In this document: piece by piece, positions 39,460-51,100 of the stretch
Layout: every line of letters begins with the position of its first letter
How positions within the stretch are numbered: position 1 is the first letter of the stretch
Origin: Tritrichomonas foetus
Taxonomy: Eukaryota > Parabasalia > Tritrichomonadida > Tritrichomonadidae
Assembly: GCA_001839685.1 (NCBI GenBank)
Contig: MLAK01000003.1
Location: 51,705-115,704 of the forward strand
DNA length: 64,000 bases
Reading direction: 5' to 3'
The notes under the pieces: generated by a model
Databases searched by the model: none
What the model was told of the DNA's origin: nothing
The model's input: only the letters and a program-made list of their open reading frames with translations
Made by a program: the position numbers and the translations under genes

Positions 39460-42400
39460 ATGGATAGCGCTGACATTAACCCTGATGAAAATGAGGAATT
39501 AACACAAGAAAATATCTGGGAAATTGTCAGGCTGTTTTTCGAGGAAAAAGGATTGGTCAAACAACAATTGCGCTCATATGAAACATTCGTTAACCAGTCT
39601 ATCGATCAAATTATCAACGATATGGGTGAAATCGAAATTCGACACAGAGATCTTAAAAGCACAATTACAGGAATCGCCAAACAAAACGAATCTGACGATG
39701 AATCCGATAATTCGAGTCGTATTATTATTACTTTTGACGAAATTTTGGTGTACAAGCCAGTTTGTATGGAAGTCGATAAAGATTCTTCTTCCACCCACAA
39801 ACCAATGTTCCCACAGACGGCCAGATTAAGGCAATTAACATACGCCATGCCTGCTTACTGCGATATTAACATGAACCTCCTTACAATCGAAGATGATGAA
39901 GTTCATGACGAATCAGAAACCGATAAAAACGTCGCTATTGCTAAATTGCCAGTTATGGTCAGATCTAAATTCTGTCTTATCCATAACGCTGTTTCTACTG
40001 TCGATGAATGTGAATTCGATCCAGGAGGTTATTTCATCGTAAATGGCTCAGAAAAAGTTATCATCGGCCAGGAACATATGGTCGTTAACAAACCAATCGT
40101 TTTCTCCAGAAAATCACTTCCAAAGTACGACTATATTGCTCAAATTCGTTCACAGCCTCTTGTTTGTGGCCGCATTTCCCAAAAATTCGATTTGTATCTT
40201 GTATCGCCAACAAAGAAGAATCCATTAAGGCCAATTCAAGGTAAATTGCCAAAAATGGAAAAGAATATTCCACTTATGATCATTTTCAGAGCACTCAATG
40301 TTGTTTCAGACGAAGAAATTATGTCACACATTTGTTATGATCCAGAAGACTCAGAATTTTTGGATATGCTTCGTCCATCAATTGAAGAATCATCTTCAAT
40401 TCACGACCAGCGTCTCGCTCTCGATTTCATCGGCAGGAGGTCAACAGTTGCAGGTAAAGAAAGAGAAGAACGTGCAAAGAAAGCTTTAGAAATTTTGAAT
40501 CAATTTTTACTTCCTCATCTTGGTGAAAAAGATTCTGACATCACTCGTAAAACATTCTTCATTGGTTATATGACTCACCAGCTTGTGATGACTGCTTTAA
40601 GAAGAAGAGAAGAAGATGATAGAGATCACTACTGTAATAAGAGACTTGATTTAGCAGGTGCTCTTATTTCCAGCTTATTTGCTCAGCTTTTCGCCAAATT
40701 GAGAGATGATATTAAGAAGAACATCATGAAGAAGGCTAAGAGTGACTTCTCCAACATTTTCAGATCAACTGGCGCTAATAGCTTCATGCGAACAACTATT
40801 GGTGAACCAAATCGTTCCTCAATCATCACAAAAGGTCTTGAATACTCTATTGCTACAGGAAACTGGAACTCCAACCATCAAGCAGGTGGCTCTAAAGTCG
40901 GTGTTTCCCAAGCACTCAACAGACTCACATATATGGCCACACTTTCGAACTTGCGTCGTACAAACACACCAATCGGAAGAGATGCCAAACTTACCAAACC
41001 AAGATACCTTCACAATACTCACTGGGGTTATATTTGTCCAGTGGAAACGCCAGAAGGTCAAGCATGCGGTCTTGTTAAGAATCTTGCACTTATGTCGATG
41101 ATTACAGTCGACAGAGGTATCGAAGAAACTCGTAGAATTGCCGGCATTCTTGATGATGTTGGTGTTCGTCGTATTGAAGAAGCTTCACCATCACACATTA
41201 AAGGATCAACAAAGATTTTCATTAATGGTGCTTGGTACGGCATTTATAATGATGCTCACGAAGCAGTTCAGCGCTTAAGATCTTTCAGAAGATCATTACA
41301 ACTTAAATCAGATGTTTCTATTGTACATAATATTGCGGATCAAGAAATCTTCATTTGGGCAGATGGAGGACGTGTTACTCGTCCATTACTTATCGTTGAA
41401 GACAAACAATTAAAGATTTCGCATAGTGACTTTGAAAACAGAGATGATCCAATCATGTATTGGAAAGATTTACTTCGAAGAGGTTACATTGAATATCTCG
41501 ATGTTGATGAAGAAGAAAACCAAATGATTGCAATGGATCAAAAACAATTAGCAAGTTCATTCGATGAAAACGCCTATTGTAGAACTTACACACATTGCGA
41601 AATTCATCCAGCACTCATTCTTGGTGTTTGTGGATCAATTATTCCATTCCCTGATCACAACCAGAGTCCACGTAACGTGTATCAATGCGCTATGGGTAAA
41701 CAAGCACTTGGTTTATATACAACAAACTTCCAACTTCGTATGGATTCTTCTTCTCACGTTCTTTGGTATCCACAAAAGCCACTTGTTACCACACGTTCCA
41801 TGCAGTACCTTCACTTCAAGGATCTTCCTGCAGGAATCAACGCATGTGTTGCAATTGCATGTTATACAGGTTACAACCAGGAAGACTCTGTCATTTTGAA
41901 CCAATCTGCAATTGATAGAGGTCTTTTCCGATCATTCTTCTATAGAACTTATAAAGATACAGCAAAAGGTGATCAAGAATTCACAATTCCACGTGCAGAA
42001 ACTTGCAAATCACTTCGTACCGAAACTTATAATATCCTTGATGAAGATGGAACAGCAATTATCGGTAAGCACGTACAAGGAAATGATGTTATCATTGGAA
42101 AAATCACACCAGATGCTCCAACACCAATCAACGATCGTGCATTCAAAGATGAATCAATCGATGTCAGACTTGGAGAGCGTGGTATTGTTGATCAAGTTAT
42201 GCGTACCAAGAAATTATCTGGTGAAGATCACATTAAAGTTCGTATTAGGGCTGTTCGTGTTCCACAAGTTGGTGACAAGTTCTGTTCAAGACACGGACAG
42301 AAAGGTGTTTGTGGAATGACATATAGACAAGAAGATATGCCATTCACAAGAGAAGGAATTGTTCCTGATATCATCATGAATCCGCACGCTATTCCATCAC

Positions 42401-43005
42401 GTATGACACTTGGTCACTTGTTTGAGTGTCTTCTTGGAAAAGTTGCTGCACTTAACGGTATGGAAGGTGATGCTACACCATTTAGAGACAACGTTAAAAT
42501 CGATCTCATTGCAGATACACTCCAGAAACTTGGTTATGAACGTTATGGTAACGAAATATTCACCAATGGAAGAACAGGAAAACGCCTTAGAGCCAAATTA
42601 TTCTTCGGCCCTACATATTATCAACGTCTTAAGCACATGGTTGCTGATAAAGTCCACGGAAGAGCAAGAGGACCAAAGAACCAACTTCTTCGACAGCCAC
42701 TTGAAGGAAGAAGCAGAAACGGTGGTCTCAGATTCGGAGAGATGGAAAGAGATTGTCTCGTTGCTCATGGTGTCAGCGCCCTTCTTCGTGATAGATTGTT
42801 CGAAAACTCTGATAGATATCTTGTATGTGTTTGCAAGAATTGCGGTCTTATCGCCGTACAAAACCCACAAAACGAAAGGAAATGCACGGGATGCAAGGAA
42901 AAGGGCAAATTTGCAATTCTCGAAGTCCCATACGCCTTCAAACTCGTGCTTCAGGAACTCGTTTCCATGTGTATTGCCCCAAGACTCTCACTTACAGAAC
43001 TTTAA
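39460..43005 (+). CDS. RPB2: RNA polymerase II second largest subunit
   Basis: 1,181 residues, full length for the family (human 1,174). It forms half of the active-site cleft of Pol II. Landmarks match Pol II rather than Pol I or III: IWEIVRLFFEEKGLVKQQL, DPGGYFIVNGSEKVII, DDRDHYCNKRLDLAG, SIATGNW, GVSQALNRLTY, PIGRDAKLTKPR, CPVETPEGQACGLVKNLALM, THCEIHPALILGVC, IIPFPDHNQSPRN, GYNQEDSVILNQSA, GDKFCSRHGQKGVCGM, GPTYYQRLKHMVADK, GGLRFGEMERDCL. The C-terminal zinc site CKNC...CTGC is present. Trichomonad Pol II is known to be unusually alpha-amanitin tolerant; nothing here tests that. The stop reads TAAA. Codon use is less AT-biased than in neighbours, consistent with high expression. Confidence 0.97.
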   Translation: MDSADINPDENEELTQENIWEIVRLFFEEKGLVKQQLRSYETFVNQSIDQIINDMGEIEIRHRDLKSTITGIAKQNESDDESDNSSRIIITFDEILVYKPVCMEVDKDSSSTHKPMFPQTARLRQLTYAMPAYCDINMNLLTIEDDEVHDESETDKNVAIAKLPVMVRSKFCLIHNAVSTVDECEFDPGGYFIVNGSEKVIIGQEHMVVNKPIVFSRKSLPKYDYIAQIRSQPLVCGRISQKFDLYLVSPTKKNPLRPIQGKLPKMEKNIPLMIIFRALNVVSDEEIMSHICYDPEDSEFLDMLRPSIEESSSIHDQRLALDFIGRRSTVAGKEREERAKKALEILNQFLLPHLGEKDSDITRKTFFIGYMTHQLVMTALRRREEDDRDHYCNKRLDLAGALISSLFAQLFAKLRDDIKKNIMKKAKSDFSNIFRSTGANSFMRTTIGEPNRSSIITKGLEYSIATGNWNSNHQAGGSKVGVSQALNRLTYMATLSNLRRTNTPIGRDAKLTKPRYLHNTHWGYICPVETPEGQACGLVKNLALMSMITVDRGIEETRRIAGILDDVGVRRIEEASPSHIKGSTKIFINGAWYGIYNDAHEAVQRLRSFRRSLQLKSDVSIVHNIADQEIFIWADGGRVTRPLLIVEDKQLKISHSDFENRDDPIMYWKDLLRRGYIEYLDVDEEENQMIAMDQKQLASSFDENAYCRTYTHCEIHPALILGVCGSIIPFPDHNQSPRNVYQCAMGKQALGLYTTNFQLRMDSSSHVLWYPQKPLVTTRSMQYLHFKDLPAGINACVAIACYTGYNQEDSVILNQSAIDRGLFRSFFYRTYKDTAKGDQEFTIPRAETCKSLRTETYNILDEDGTAIIGKHVQGNDVIIGKITPDAPTPINDRAFKDESIDVRLGERGIVDQVMRTKKLSGEDHIKVRIRAVRVPQVGDKFCSRHGQKGVCGMTYRQEDMPFTREGIVPDIIMNPHAIPSRMTLGHLFECLLGKVAALNGMEGDATPFRDNVKIDLIADTLQKLGYERYGNEIFTNGRTGKRLRAKLFFGPTYYQRLKHMVADKVHGRARGPKNQLLRQPLEGRSRNGGLRFGEMERDCLVAHGVSALLRDRLFENSDRYLVCVCKNCGLIAVQNPQNERKCTGCKEKGKFAILEVPYAFKLVLQELVSMCIAPRLSLTEL

Positions 43006-43381
43006 ACATACAAATTTAATTATAAATAACTATAAATGGATTACTATTTTATGAATAAAGATTACCTCATTGTTATATATCTAGTTTTCTTTCTTCATTA
43101 ATTTTTGTAATTCATTTGTTTCATGACTTAATCTATTGTTTGAAGTATTAATTCATTACTTAGAACAAAAGTGTTATACTTGATAAACTGTGAACTATAT
43201 GATGTATTTTACCTGAAGTTACTCTGCTTCAGGTTTTTCGTGCTTTTGGCATAGATTAAAAACTGATTTTTTTTAAAAAAAACTATAAAGTTAAAAAATT
43301 AGATATTTAGTTAAGAAATAAATCATTAAGGTTCTAGGATTCGTATTTCTTAATTAAAAAATAATGTTATTACTCTTAAAC
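43006..43381. other. Convergent 3' region with a strong hairpin
   Basis: 375 bp between RPB2 and the coiled-coil gene, containing the 8-bp perfect hairpin at 43,211-43,234. Confidence 0.6.
43211..43234 (+). other. Hairpin followed by T-run between convergent genes
   Basis: ACCTGAAG (43,211-43,218), loop TTACTCTG, CTTCAGGT (43,227-43,234), then TTTT. It looks like a bacterial terminator, but in this context it could mark a 3' processing or termination site or a small RNA. Confidence 0.4.
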
Positions 43382-44557
43382 TTAAGTTGCAGAAATCCTC
43401 ATTCCACGTGGGCGTGAAGCTACTGGAGTGCTAGCTTTAATTCTTTCATTATTTCTTATTCTTGATAGTTCACCACCAGCAGCACCTTTAGCTTCGTCAA
43501 GCTGCTTTTGAAGGTGATCAACTGACATTCTAAGTTTGGTAACCTCAGCAGTGGATTCAGATAATTCTTTTTGTTTCTTTCTGTCCCAAAATGTTTCGAA
43601 AGATTTTCGCTGTTGTTCTTGTGAATTCAATTTATTTTGACGCTGAAGTTTGAATGATCTTTGGAACCTTTCACTCATTGTATCAAGCTCCTCTCGTTCT
43701 TTCTTAATTACTTCATTATGAAGTGCATCAGCATCTTCATATTGCCTTATTGTTGCAGATTTATATTCACGAACTCTAGTATCAAGAACTTTATTTGAGA
43801 ATTTTGAATATTCTACTGGAAGTGTGGTTGGAGTATGCGATCCAAACTGCAAAAGATCATCTTTCAGTCTATTCTCATGATCTAAGTGTGCTGCTTCTTG
43901 AATTTCTTCGAATCTTTGTTTTCGATAAATGGCGCGGTTTCTTGCTTCAGAATATTCACTTTGTGCAGCTGATAATTTCTTCTCAAGTTCTTGAATTTTC
44001 AGCAACCTTGGACCAAGACGTCTTGAATCGACTTCATATTCAATACAATTTTCAATAGTTGTGTCTATACTCCTACTTAGTGGATAATGTCTCTTAGATA
44101 CTTCAAGAACACGTTTTGTTTTAAGAACAGGTGTTACTGCAAGTCTTGTTGGAATGTCTACAGAAGCTAAGCTTGCTCCTTGAATTAAACTTGTTCCAGT
44201 CTTTTGAAGGCGATCATTTTGAAATGTATCATTACTAGTAAATCGTAATGAACGGTTCCTTATGTTGTTTGGATTTTCTGGTGTGTCATATTGGAATTTC
44301 TTTGGACCATGTTGCATTTCACCCAAAACTTCTTCAATTTTACTGGCCATTCCATCACGTCTTTCAAGAATACAATCTTTGCGCATTTGTGTCAATGTTG
44401 CTATGACGCCTTTTGCCAAGCGTGGAGGGACTTCATCGCATGGTTCCCCACGTAAGAGACCTTCTATACATTTGTTTATATCATAATCAGATACACTCGA
44501 ATCATGAAGACTACGTGTGCGCAATGAACGCTTCATTTTGAATTCTTTCTTCAACAT
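43382..44557 (-). CDS. Coiled-coil protein, paralogue of the gene at 58,394
   Basis: 391 residues from ATG 44,557, chosen because the TCATTT initiator at 44,570-44,575 (minus) puts it 16 nt downstream of the predicted cap site. The N-terminal domain (about 24-80) is a two-helix module (KCIEGLLRG ... LTQMRKDCILERRDGMASKIEEVL). A linker follows, then long charged helices from about 180 to 370 that are mostly coiled coil. The pattern TLPVEYSKFSNKVLD before the second coil matches ALPPAFSKLSPELLD in the protein at 58,394-59,482, and both have a WDRK near the end of that coil. Likely a cytoskeletal or structural protein family. Function unknown. Confidence 0.8.
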   Translation of the reverse strand: MLKKEFKMKRSLRTRSLHDSSVSDYDINKCIEGLLRGEPCDEVPPRLAKGVIATLTQMRKDCILERRDGMASKIEEVLGEMQHGPKKFQYDTPENPNNIRNRSLRFTSNDTFQNDRLQKTGTSLIQGASLASVDIPTRLAVTPVLKTKRVLEVSKRHYPLSRSIDTTIENCIEYEVDSRRLGPRLLKIQELEKKLSAAQSEYSEARNRAIYRKQRFEEIQEAAHLDHENRLKDDLLQFGSHTPTTLPVEYSKFSNKVLDTRVREYKSATIRQYEDADALHNEVIKKEREELDTMSERFQRSFKLQRQNKLNSQEQQRKSFETFWDRKKQKELSESTAEVTKLRMSVDHLQKQLDEAKGAAGGELSRIRNNERIKASTPVASRPRGMRISAT

Positions 44558-44569
44558 ACTCAAAAAGTC

Positions 44570-44575
44570 AAATGA
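44570..44575 (-). promoter_or_regulatory. Initiator TCATTT of the coiled-coil gene
   Basis: Read on the minus strand. Its A is 16 nt upstream of ATG 44,557. Confidence 0.6.
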
Positions 44576-45138
44576 GAAAAATATTTCTCAGGAAAAATGA
44601 GTGTATTCGAATGCGTTAATCATGTGGATTGTCTGATGTGTAACGGATTTTTTTCCATAAATTTCGGACATTTCTTTCCAATGATTCCTTCGAAAGAATC
44701 TGATATTAATAAATACTTTTGGAATCATCTAATATTGACATAATCTTTAAGAATCTTTTTTTGTTATTTTTTTTGAGAGAGAGGTAAGAAAAAAACGTTG
44801 ATTCCTAATAATACAGAAATTCACATTTGCTGCAGAAAAGTAATTCACAATAATATTTATATATGCTAAAACTTTATGTACGAGAAATAAATCCTTTTTG
44901 TAAAAGCATTTTTTTCATTTCTCGAATATTGCAGCATTACATTATGATGTTCTTATGCATAAACATCTTGTATGTAAGTTAGTAAACATGAATTAATGAT
45001 ATTCTGACAAAAATTATTGCTAGATTACGAATCGTAAAATCGCTTCTTTGTTTTCATTCAAGCAGCTAGAATAAAATTTGCCATTTATTCATTGAAAAAG
45101 TTCGATACGATAATTGGTGAATTTGCTCACTTTAAAAC
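44576..45138. other. Divergent promoter region
   Basis: About 560 bp between two genes that both have trichomonad-type initiators. No ORF. Confidence 0.55.
45127..45132 (+). promoter_or_regulatory. Initiator TCACTT of the RNF213-like gene
   Basis: Full TCA[C/T]T[T/A] match with its A 10 nt before ATG 45,139. Confidence 0.7.
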
Positions 45139-48100
45139 ATGCGGAGCTCATCCACACTTTCAATAAGAATTCATCAAATTCTACATAATGGAACTATTTC
45201 AATCAGCATGAACGAAATAAAAGTTTATATCGAGGACAATAAAAATAATGTGAAATTTTGTCGAACGTTTTATCAAGAAGAGCTCGACTCAATTAACGTA
45301 GCATCTTCTATTGCATTAGATAAGAGAGATAATGATTCAATAGAATTTATGAAAATTTATTCATATGCATTGGATTTTCAAAAATGCTTCATAGTTCTTT
45401 ATCACTATGGGATTTCGAACCAAGTGATCAAAGATACCAAATTCCTCAAATTACAACAAATGTACGAAAATAAATTTTCTATTTTCGAGAAACTTATTAA
45501 GCAGCTCCACCAACACACAAAAGAATATGATCCTGATATTTCTGTTCAAATAAAAGATTTTGAAGCAAAAGTACCCCTCATTCCACCATTTTTCACTGTT
45601 GAAAATATTATTTTTAATACCAGTAAGAGTATTGAATATCTCAATCCCATTCAATCAAAAGAACCAAAACTCAAAAAGATTTTTAGATACATGTTTCACC
45701 AAGAAATTAAAGCTCCCAAACCAAGCACATATCCATATTTAAGTATGATTGATTTTATTAATAAACTATTTGATACGGAAAATCATTCTGGAGGTCGTTT
45801 GGTGAATTTTGATAATAACAAATATCGCAGATTAGTCGATCATATAAAAACAGTTCAGAAATCGTTAAATGTTAAAAGCGTCCACATGATCAAGGTGAAT
45901 GAACCTTCTCATTGTTTTCATCTTCTTTATCCAGTTTCTAAGCTAGTTATTGGTAATAAACCTTTGTTTTACCAAATTTTATATTGCAATAACAGAACCA
46001 AAGTCAAATTATTTATCAAAAACTTTAAACGGCAAAATCAATCCAATTCATGTATAATTTTTCATCCCGAATTTTTAAATGAAGGTGAATTAAATATATT
46101 GAAAGAAGAAATCAAAATTTTAGTCGGTCAATTTCTATCAAAATCACAATCAAAACGATTTTTAATCATTTCATCAACAGATTTTAATTATGATCCTGAT
46201 TTTACATCATTTTTTGATAATGAGCTTGTTTCACTCGGAAGAGAATTCACTGTTGAAAGTAACAAATCACAAGTTGAAGCAAAATTAATTCAAGGAAGCT
46301 CAAGAGGATGTGGAAAAACACATTTTATTAAAAATATTCTTGATGTTAAACAATTCTATTTTGTTGATAGTGAATGTCCACATTTTCAAGGAATTGAGAT
46401 CGATGGAAATACAAAAACTGATTTTCGGGCTTGCTTCAACTTTTCAATCGAAATGTTTAAAGATAAAATAGATTTCTGGGATGAATTGTTTGGAACAATA
46501 TTTTATAATATATTCTTAACAGACACCGTTCCAATTTTACATGAACAAAATAAAGCATACTTGTTTTTTGAAGAGCCTATTCCTAATTTAATAACCGATT
46601 TAAATGAGTTTCCTTTTCCTTTAACACATAATAACCAAATTTTCATTCATCCAGAATATGCCGATTCAACCATTAATGAAGATTCACGCAATAAAAGGAT
46701 GAAATCACCCATAGTTTTCAAAATAATTGATGATTCCATCAAAACTACTGATGATGAATATGAATATTCCAGTGATGATGAGGTGAATGAGGCTAAGATT
46801 TGGAAGCAGAATGAAATTTTATATCAGAATATTACTTTACTTGATTTGAAAAAGTCAGCATTAGAAAATAAATACAGCTACTTCAAACATTTTGATGGAA
46901 AAAGTCTATATGAAATATTAAAAGAAGTATATAAAGTTTTATTTGATGAAGAATTATCAAATGATAAATTGACAATGAGAATTATTTATCATATTTTTGA
47001 TTATATATCATTTATTGTTAATAGTTATAAACATTGCTTTAAAATCCGAAATCAGATGGATCATCTAGCTTATTTTCATCTTTTATTATTATCTGCTTTT
47101 CACCTTTATAATTTAGCTCCTGAAAATCAATTTTCAATTTTATGCCCAGATGATATGTTCTCGTCAAATACCGATACCAAAAAAATTATTCTTTATACCA
47201 CAAGAAATGAAAATGAACTTATTGATTTTGAACATTTAATGAATTCTGAGATGATTTTTAAAGACATCACAAAATTTAAATTTCAAAATTTAAATCACAA
47301 ATATTTTCAAATTAAGCAAGTTAATCCGTCTCAAAATGATCAAATTGAGATATATTCTCATTTAATCAAAAGTCTTACGAGCGATAAAGAAATTATACAA
47401 AAGGTTTGTTGTTTTAAAATTATGGAAATATTTCAAACTGAAAATTGCATTTTAAATGACATTTATCAAAATAGCGTAACACATAAAAAATGTTTTGGTA
47501 ATCAATTGCAAGCATTAATTAATCAAAATTATCTTAATTTGAATAATAATCCTTCCAACCATTTTCTTTATTTGAAATATTTTTTGAAAACAATGTATAA
47601 TATGATTGATTTTCAAAAAATTAAAACAATTAAAGATCTTCAAAAAGAAATTAGTAAATATTTCGAACCATCATATGAACATTCAGAAATTGTTTCTTTT
47701 ACCCTAACATGGCAATTGTTCTTTAAATCAATAATTATTTTAACGCGAATAAAGTTAAAACAAGTGACCATTTTAGCTGGTGACACAGGATGTGGGAAAA
47801 CATCATTAATAGCAATGCTAAAGAAACTTTTGTCTTTTTGTCCACAAACTGACGTAAAATTTTCTCAGAATTTCAATGTTCATGGTGATGTTGGGAGAAA
47901 AGAAATAAAATTATATTGCTCCAATAATAACTCTAATTCTTATGTTTTAGATGAATTTAATACATCAGATAGTTTATCATATATTGAAAATACTTTTCTT
48001 AAGAAAAGTAAAAGACCTAAATCTTTTATTGGAGCAATCAACCCTCTAATTAAATCAAATCCAATATCAATCATGCTATCAAAAGTTGGAATGAAACAAA

Positions 48101-51100
48101 ATATAAATTTGAAATTGCCCAATATTTATTTAATTGAATCTCTTGAAAAAGAGGAAATAACTAATATTAGTGAATATAAATATTTTGTTCATCCTTTACG
48201 ACGAACCAATGAATTAACAATCAACATGAATCCAATTGCATTAAATCCTAATGAGGATTATTTTTTACCTGATGATGAAAAAATAACAATGAAAAATCAC
48301 CTTAAAAGCCTAATAAATAAAAACCCTTCGTTGATTGATAAAAGCGAACATATAATTGATCAAATGATAAATCCATTATTTGAATCGATATCTTGGATTC
48401 GTAATTTTATGAATGAAAGAGCATATGTTTCTAACAGAGATGTGAACAATTTCTTTGACTTTTTTACTGAATATTATTCTGCTCTAAAAAACGAAGAAGA
48501 CAATTCGGTTAAATATTCAATCCTTTTCTCTTTGATTACTGTTTTTCTTCTCCGTCTTCCCAGTATTATAAAATTAAATGATGAAAATTCAGAAGACATT
48601 GAAAACCATGCAAAAATTATGAAGATAAATATTCTAAGAAGTCATGAAAAACTTTATGTTAGAAAGAGTTTCACGCAAGTGATTGAAAAAAGTTTGGGAA
48701 TTAATGGAACATCATTAGACTTGTTTACAAGATTTGCCTTCTGGTATAATTGGAATTTATATGTTTGTGATCCAAAAATATGGAAATTTAAATCTTTTAT
48801 GTATCAGATTTTAATTATTACAATCACTATTAAGCTTAATAAAACATGCTTCATTTTAGGGCTACCAGGAACATCTAAATCATTTTCACTGGCAAAATTT
48901 TTCCAAAAAAATCCTAAAATCTTTAATACTACTTATATGTGTAGTCGTGGATCATCAAGTGAAGGACTTAAATCACAATTTTATGATGCTGCATATGAAA
49001 AACTATTCAATAGAAAAGATAGTTGTTGCTCTTTAGAAGAATTGGCCCTTGCAAATCCTAACCCCAAACGTCCATTAAAATATCTTCATCAAGTTTTAGA
49101 TTCTGGAGTTGAAATTAATATCATTGACGGAAGTCCCATCCATAAAAAAGTTTCGTGTATTGGTGTCTCGAACTATGCAATGGATTTGGCGAATATGAAT
49201 CGAGGAATTTTAATTTATACTGATATACCGTGCGTTTCCGAATTAAAAAGAGTATTTTGTCAAAATCTGACTCAAGAGTCAATGCAAATCGATACAATCA
49301 CATCATTTAACCTATTTTCACCAGAATTTTCGAAAATATATCAACAATTCATTAATTTTAAAAGAGATGATAGCTGGGCAGATAAATTCTTTCAAGCATT
49401 ATGGCCTGAAGAGACAGATCTCCCGGATTCAATTTCATTACGTTCAATTTATACTTTATTTTTAATATCAAACTATGATAAACAAGAAATTGACGAAGAT
49501 TATTTTTGTGAAGTGGCTCGAGAGCTTTTTAATGCAAGGAGACTTATGCATTCTGAAGGTGACTATAAAGATATTTCAATTCAAACATTCAATTTTATTC
49601 TTAAATTGTATCCTAATATCAGAAAATATTCAAATGGTTTAATAAAAGGCCCAAGAGGAGAAAATGAAATTCCTAATTTTAAAAACTATTATATCAACAG
49701 GGACAAAAGATCAATAATTTTTGATCAATCAAATGATGAATATTTGATCTTAATTGATAATTTATCAATTTGCTTAAATCGATTCAGAAGCTCTTTCACA
49801 TCAATAAAATCCCTTTGTATTTTGACCAATAATTATGATGCTTTAGAAAACTTGGAAGATTTAATTATTCAAGGTTTACCAGCAGAAGTTTCAACTTTTA
49901 ATTTTCTTTTAAATTCCAATGAAAAAGAAAAAGTGATCAAGGAATTATTAAATTATTCAATTAATTATCCTTCAGTTCAACAAATAAAGTATTTCTTTTC
50001 CAAAGATTTTAAGATGGATAATATGAAACATACTCAACAAGCTTTGACACAATTTATTCCTTTAATGAGTGAAGAATCTGTGTTACCAGTTATTATAGAT
50101 AATCATACAATGACTGATTCTCTACTTGATGTATTGAATACTAATCGAATTGAAAAAACTGATGGGAAATGTAACGCGTTAATTAGTTATGATGGATTTT
50201 CTTGGAGTTTTGATGTCTTTGTTAGATTTTCTTTGCTTCTTATTCTAGATATTACTGATTTTCAAAAGAATTTTGATCAATTTCCACTCCCTTTATTAGA
50301 TCGACTTGAAATTATTTATCTCGATTGGGATTTACTAAAATATGTTGTTTATTTAAGCTTTTTAAAGAAATCTAAAAAAATACAACAAGATTTTATAAAA
50401 AGTGAATTTAGGAATGTTAAACACTTTATAGATTCCATTGACCACAGCATTTTCCAATATTTGGAGCAACAAAAACTACCTGATAATAAATGCCCAGAAC
50501 GGTTTAACAATCAATGTGATGAAATTATTCATTCTGATCCTTATATTTTGTTGAAAGAGTATGAAAATGATAAAAAACTGGAATTTATTCAAGATGATAA
50601 TTATCGAGAATTTTTGAAATCTGAACGCTGGGAAAATTCAATTAAATGCGTAATTTGTACAAAATCTATGATTAATGATAATATTAATAGTTATTTTAAT
50701 GGAAGAGCTTATATTATTGAAGGTGATTTAATCATAAATGAAGAAAAATTATCTGAGAAAATTCAGAAACTAAATCTTAGTGAAAATCCATTACTAATTA
50801 TTAAATTCAAAAATTATAATGGAATTCAAGACCAACAAATTAAAAAAATTGTTGATAGATTTGATATAAACACGATGATTATTTATTATCAATGTGATAT
50901 AAATAAAATTAAAACATCACTTTTTTGGCCAGTTTTTTGGATGGAAGAAATTTCTAATAATGAATTTATTCCAAGAACAATTAATTCGAAAAAATTAAAA
51001 TGCATTTTTGAAAATATTTCCTCAGATAATAATAAAACTATTAAATTGAATATATTCATAGAGAGCTTATTTGATATACTTGATATTAAAGCTAAAAATA

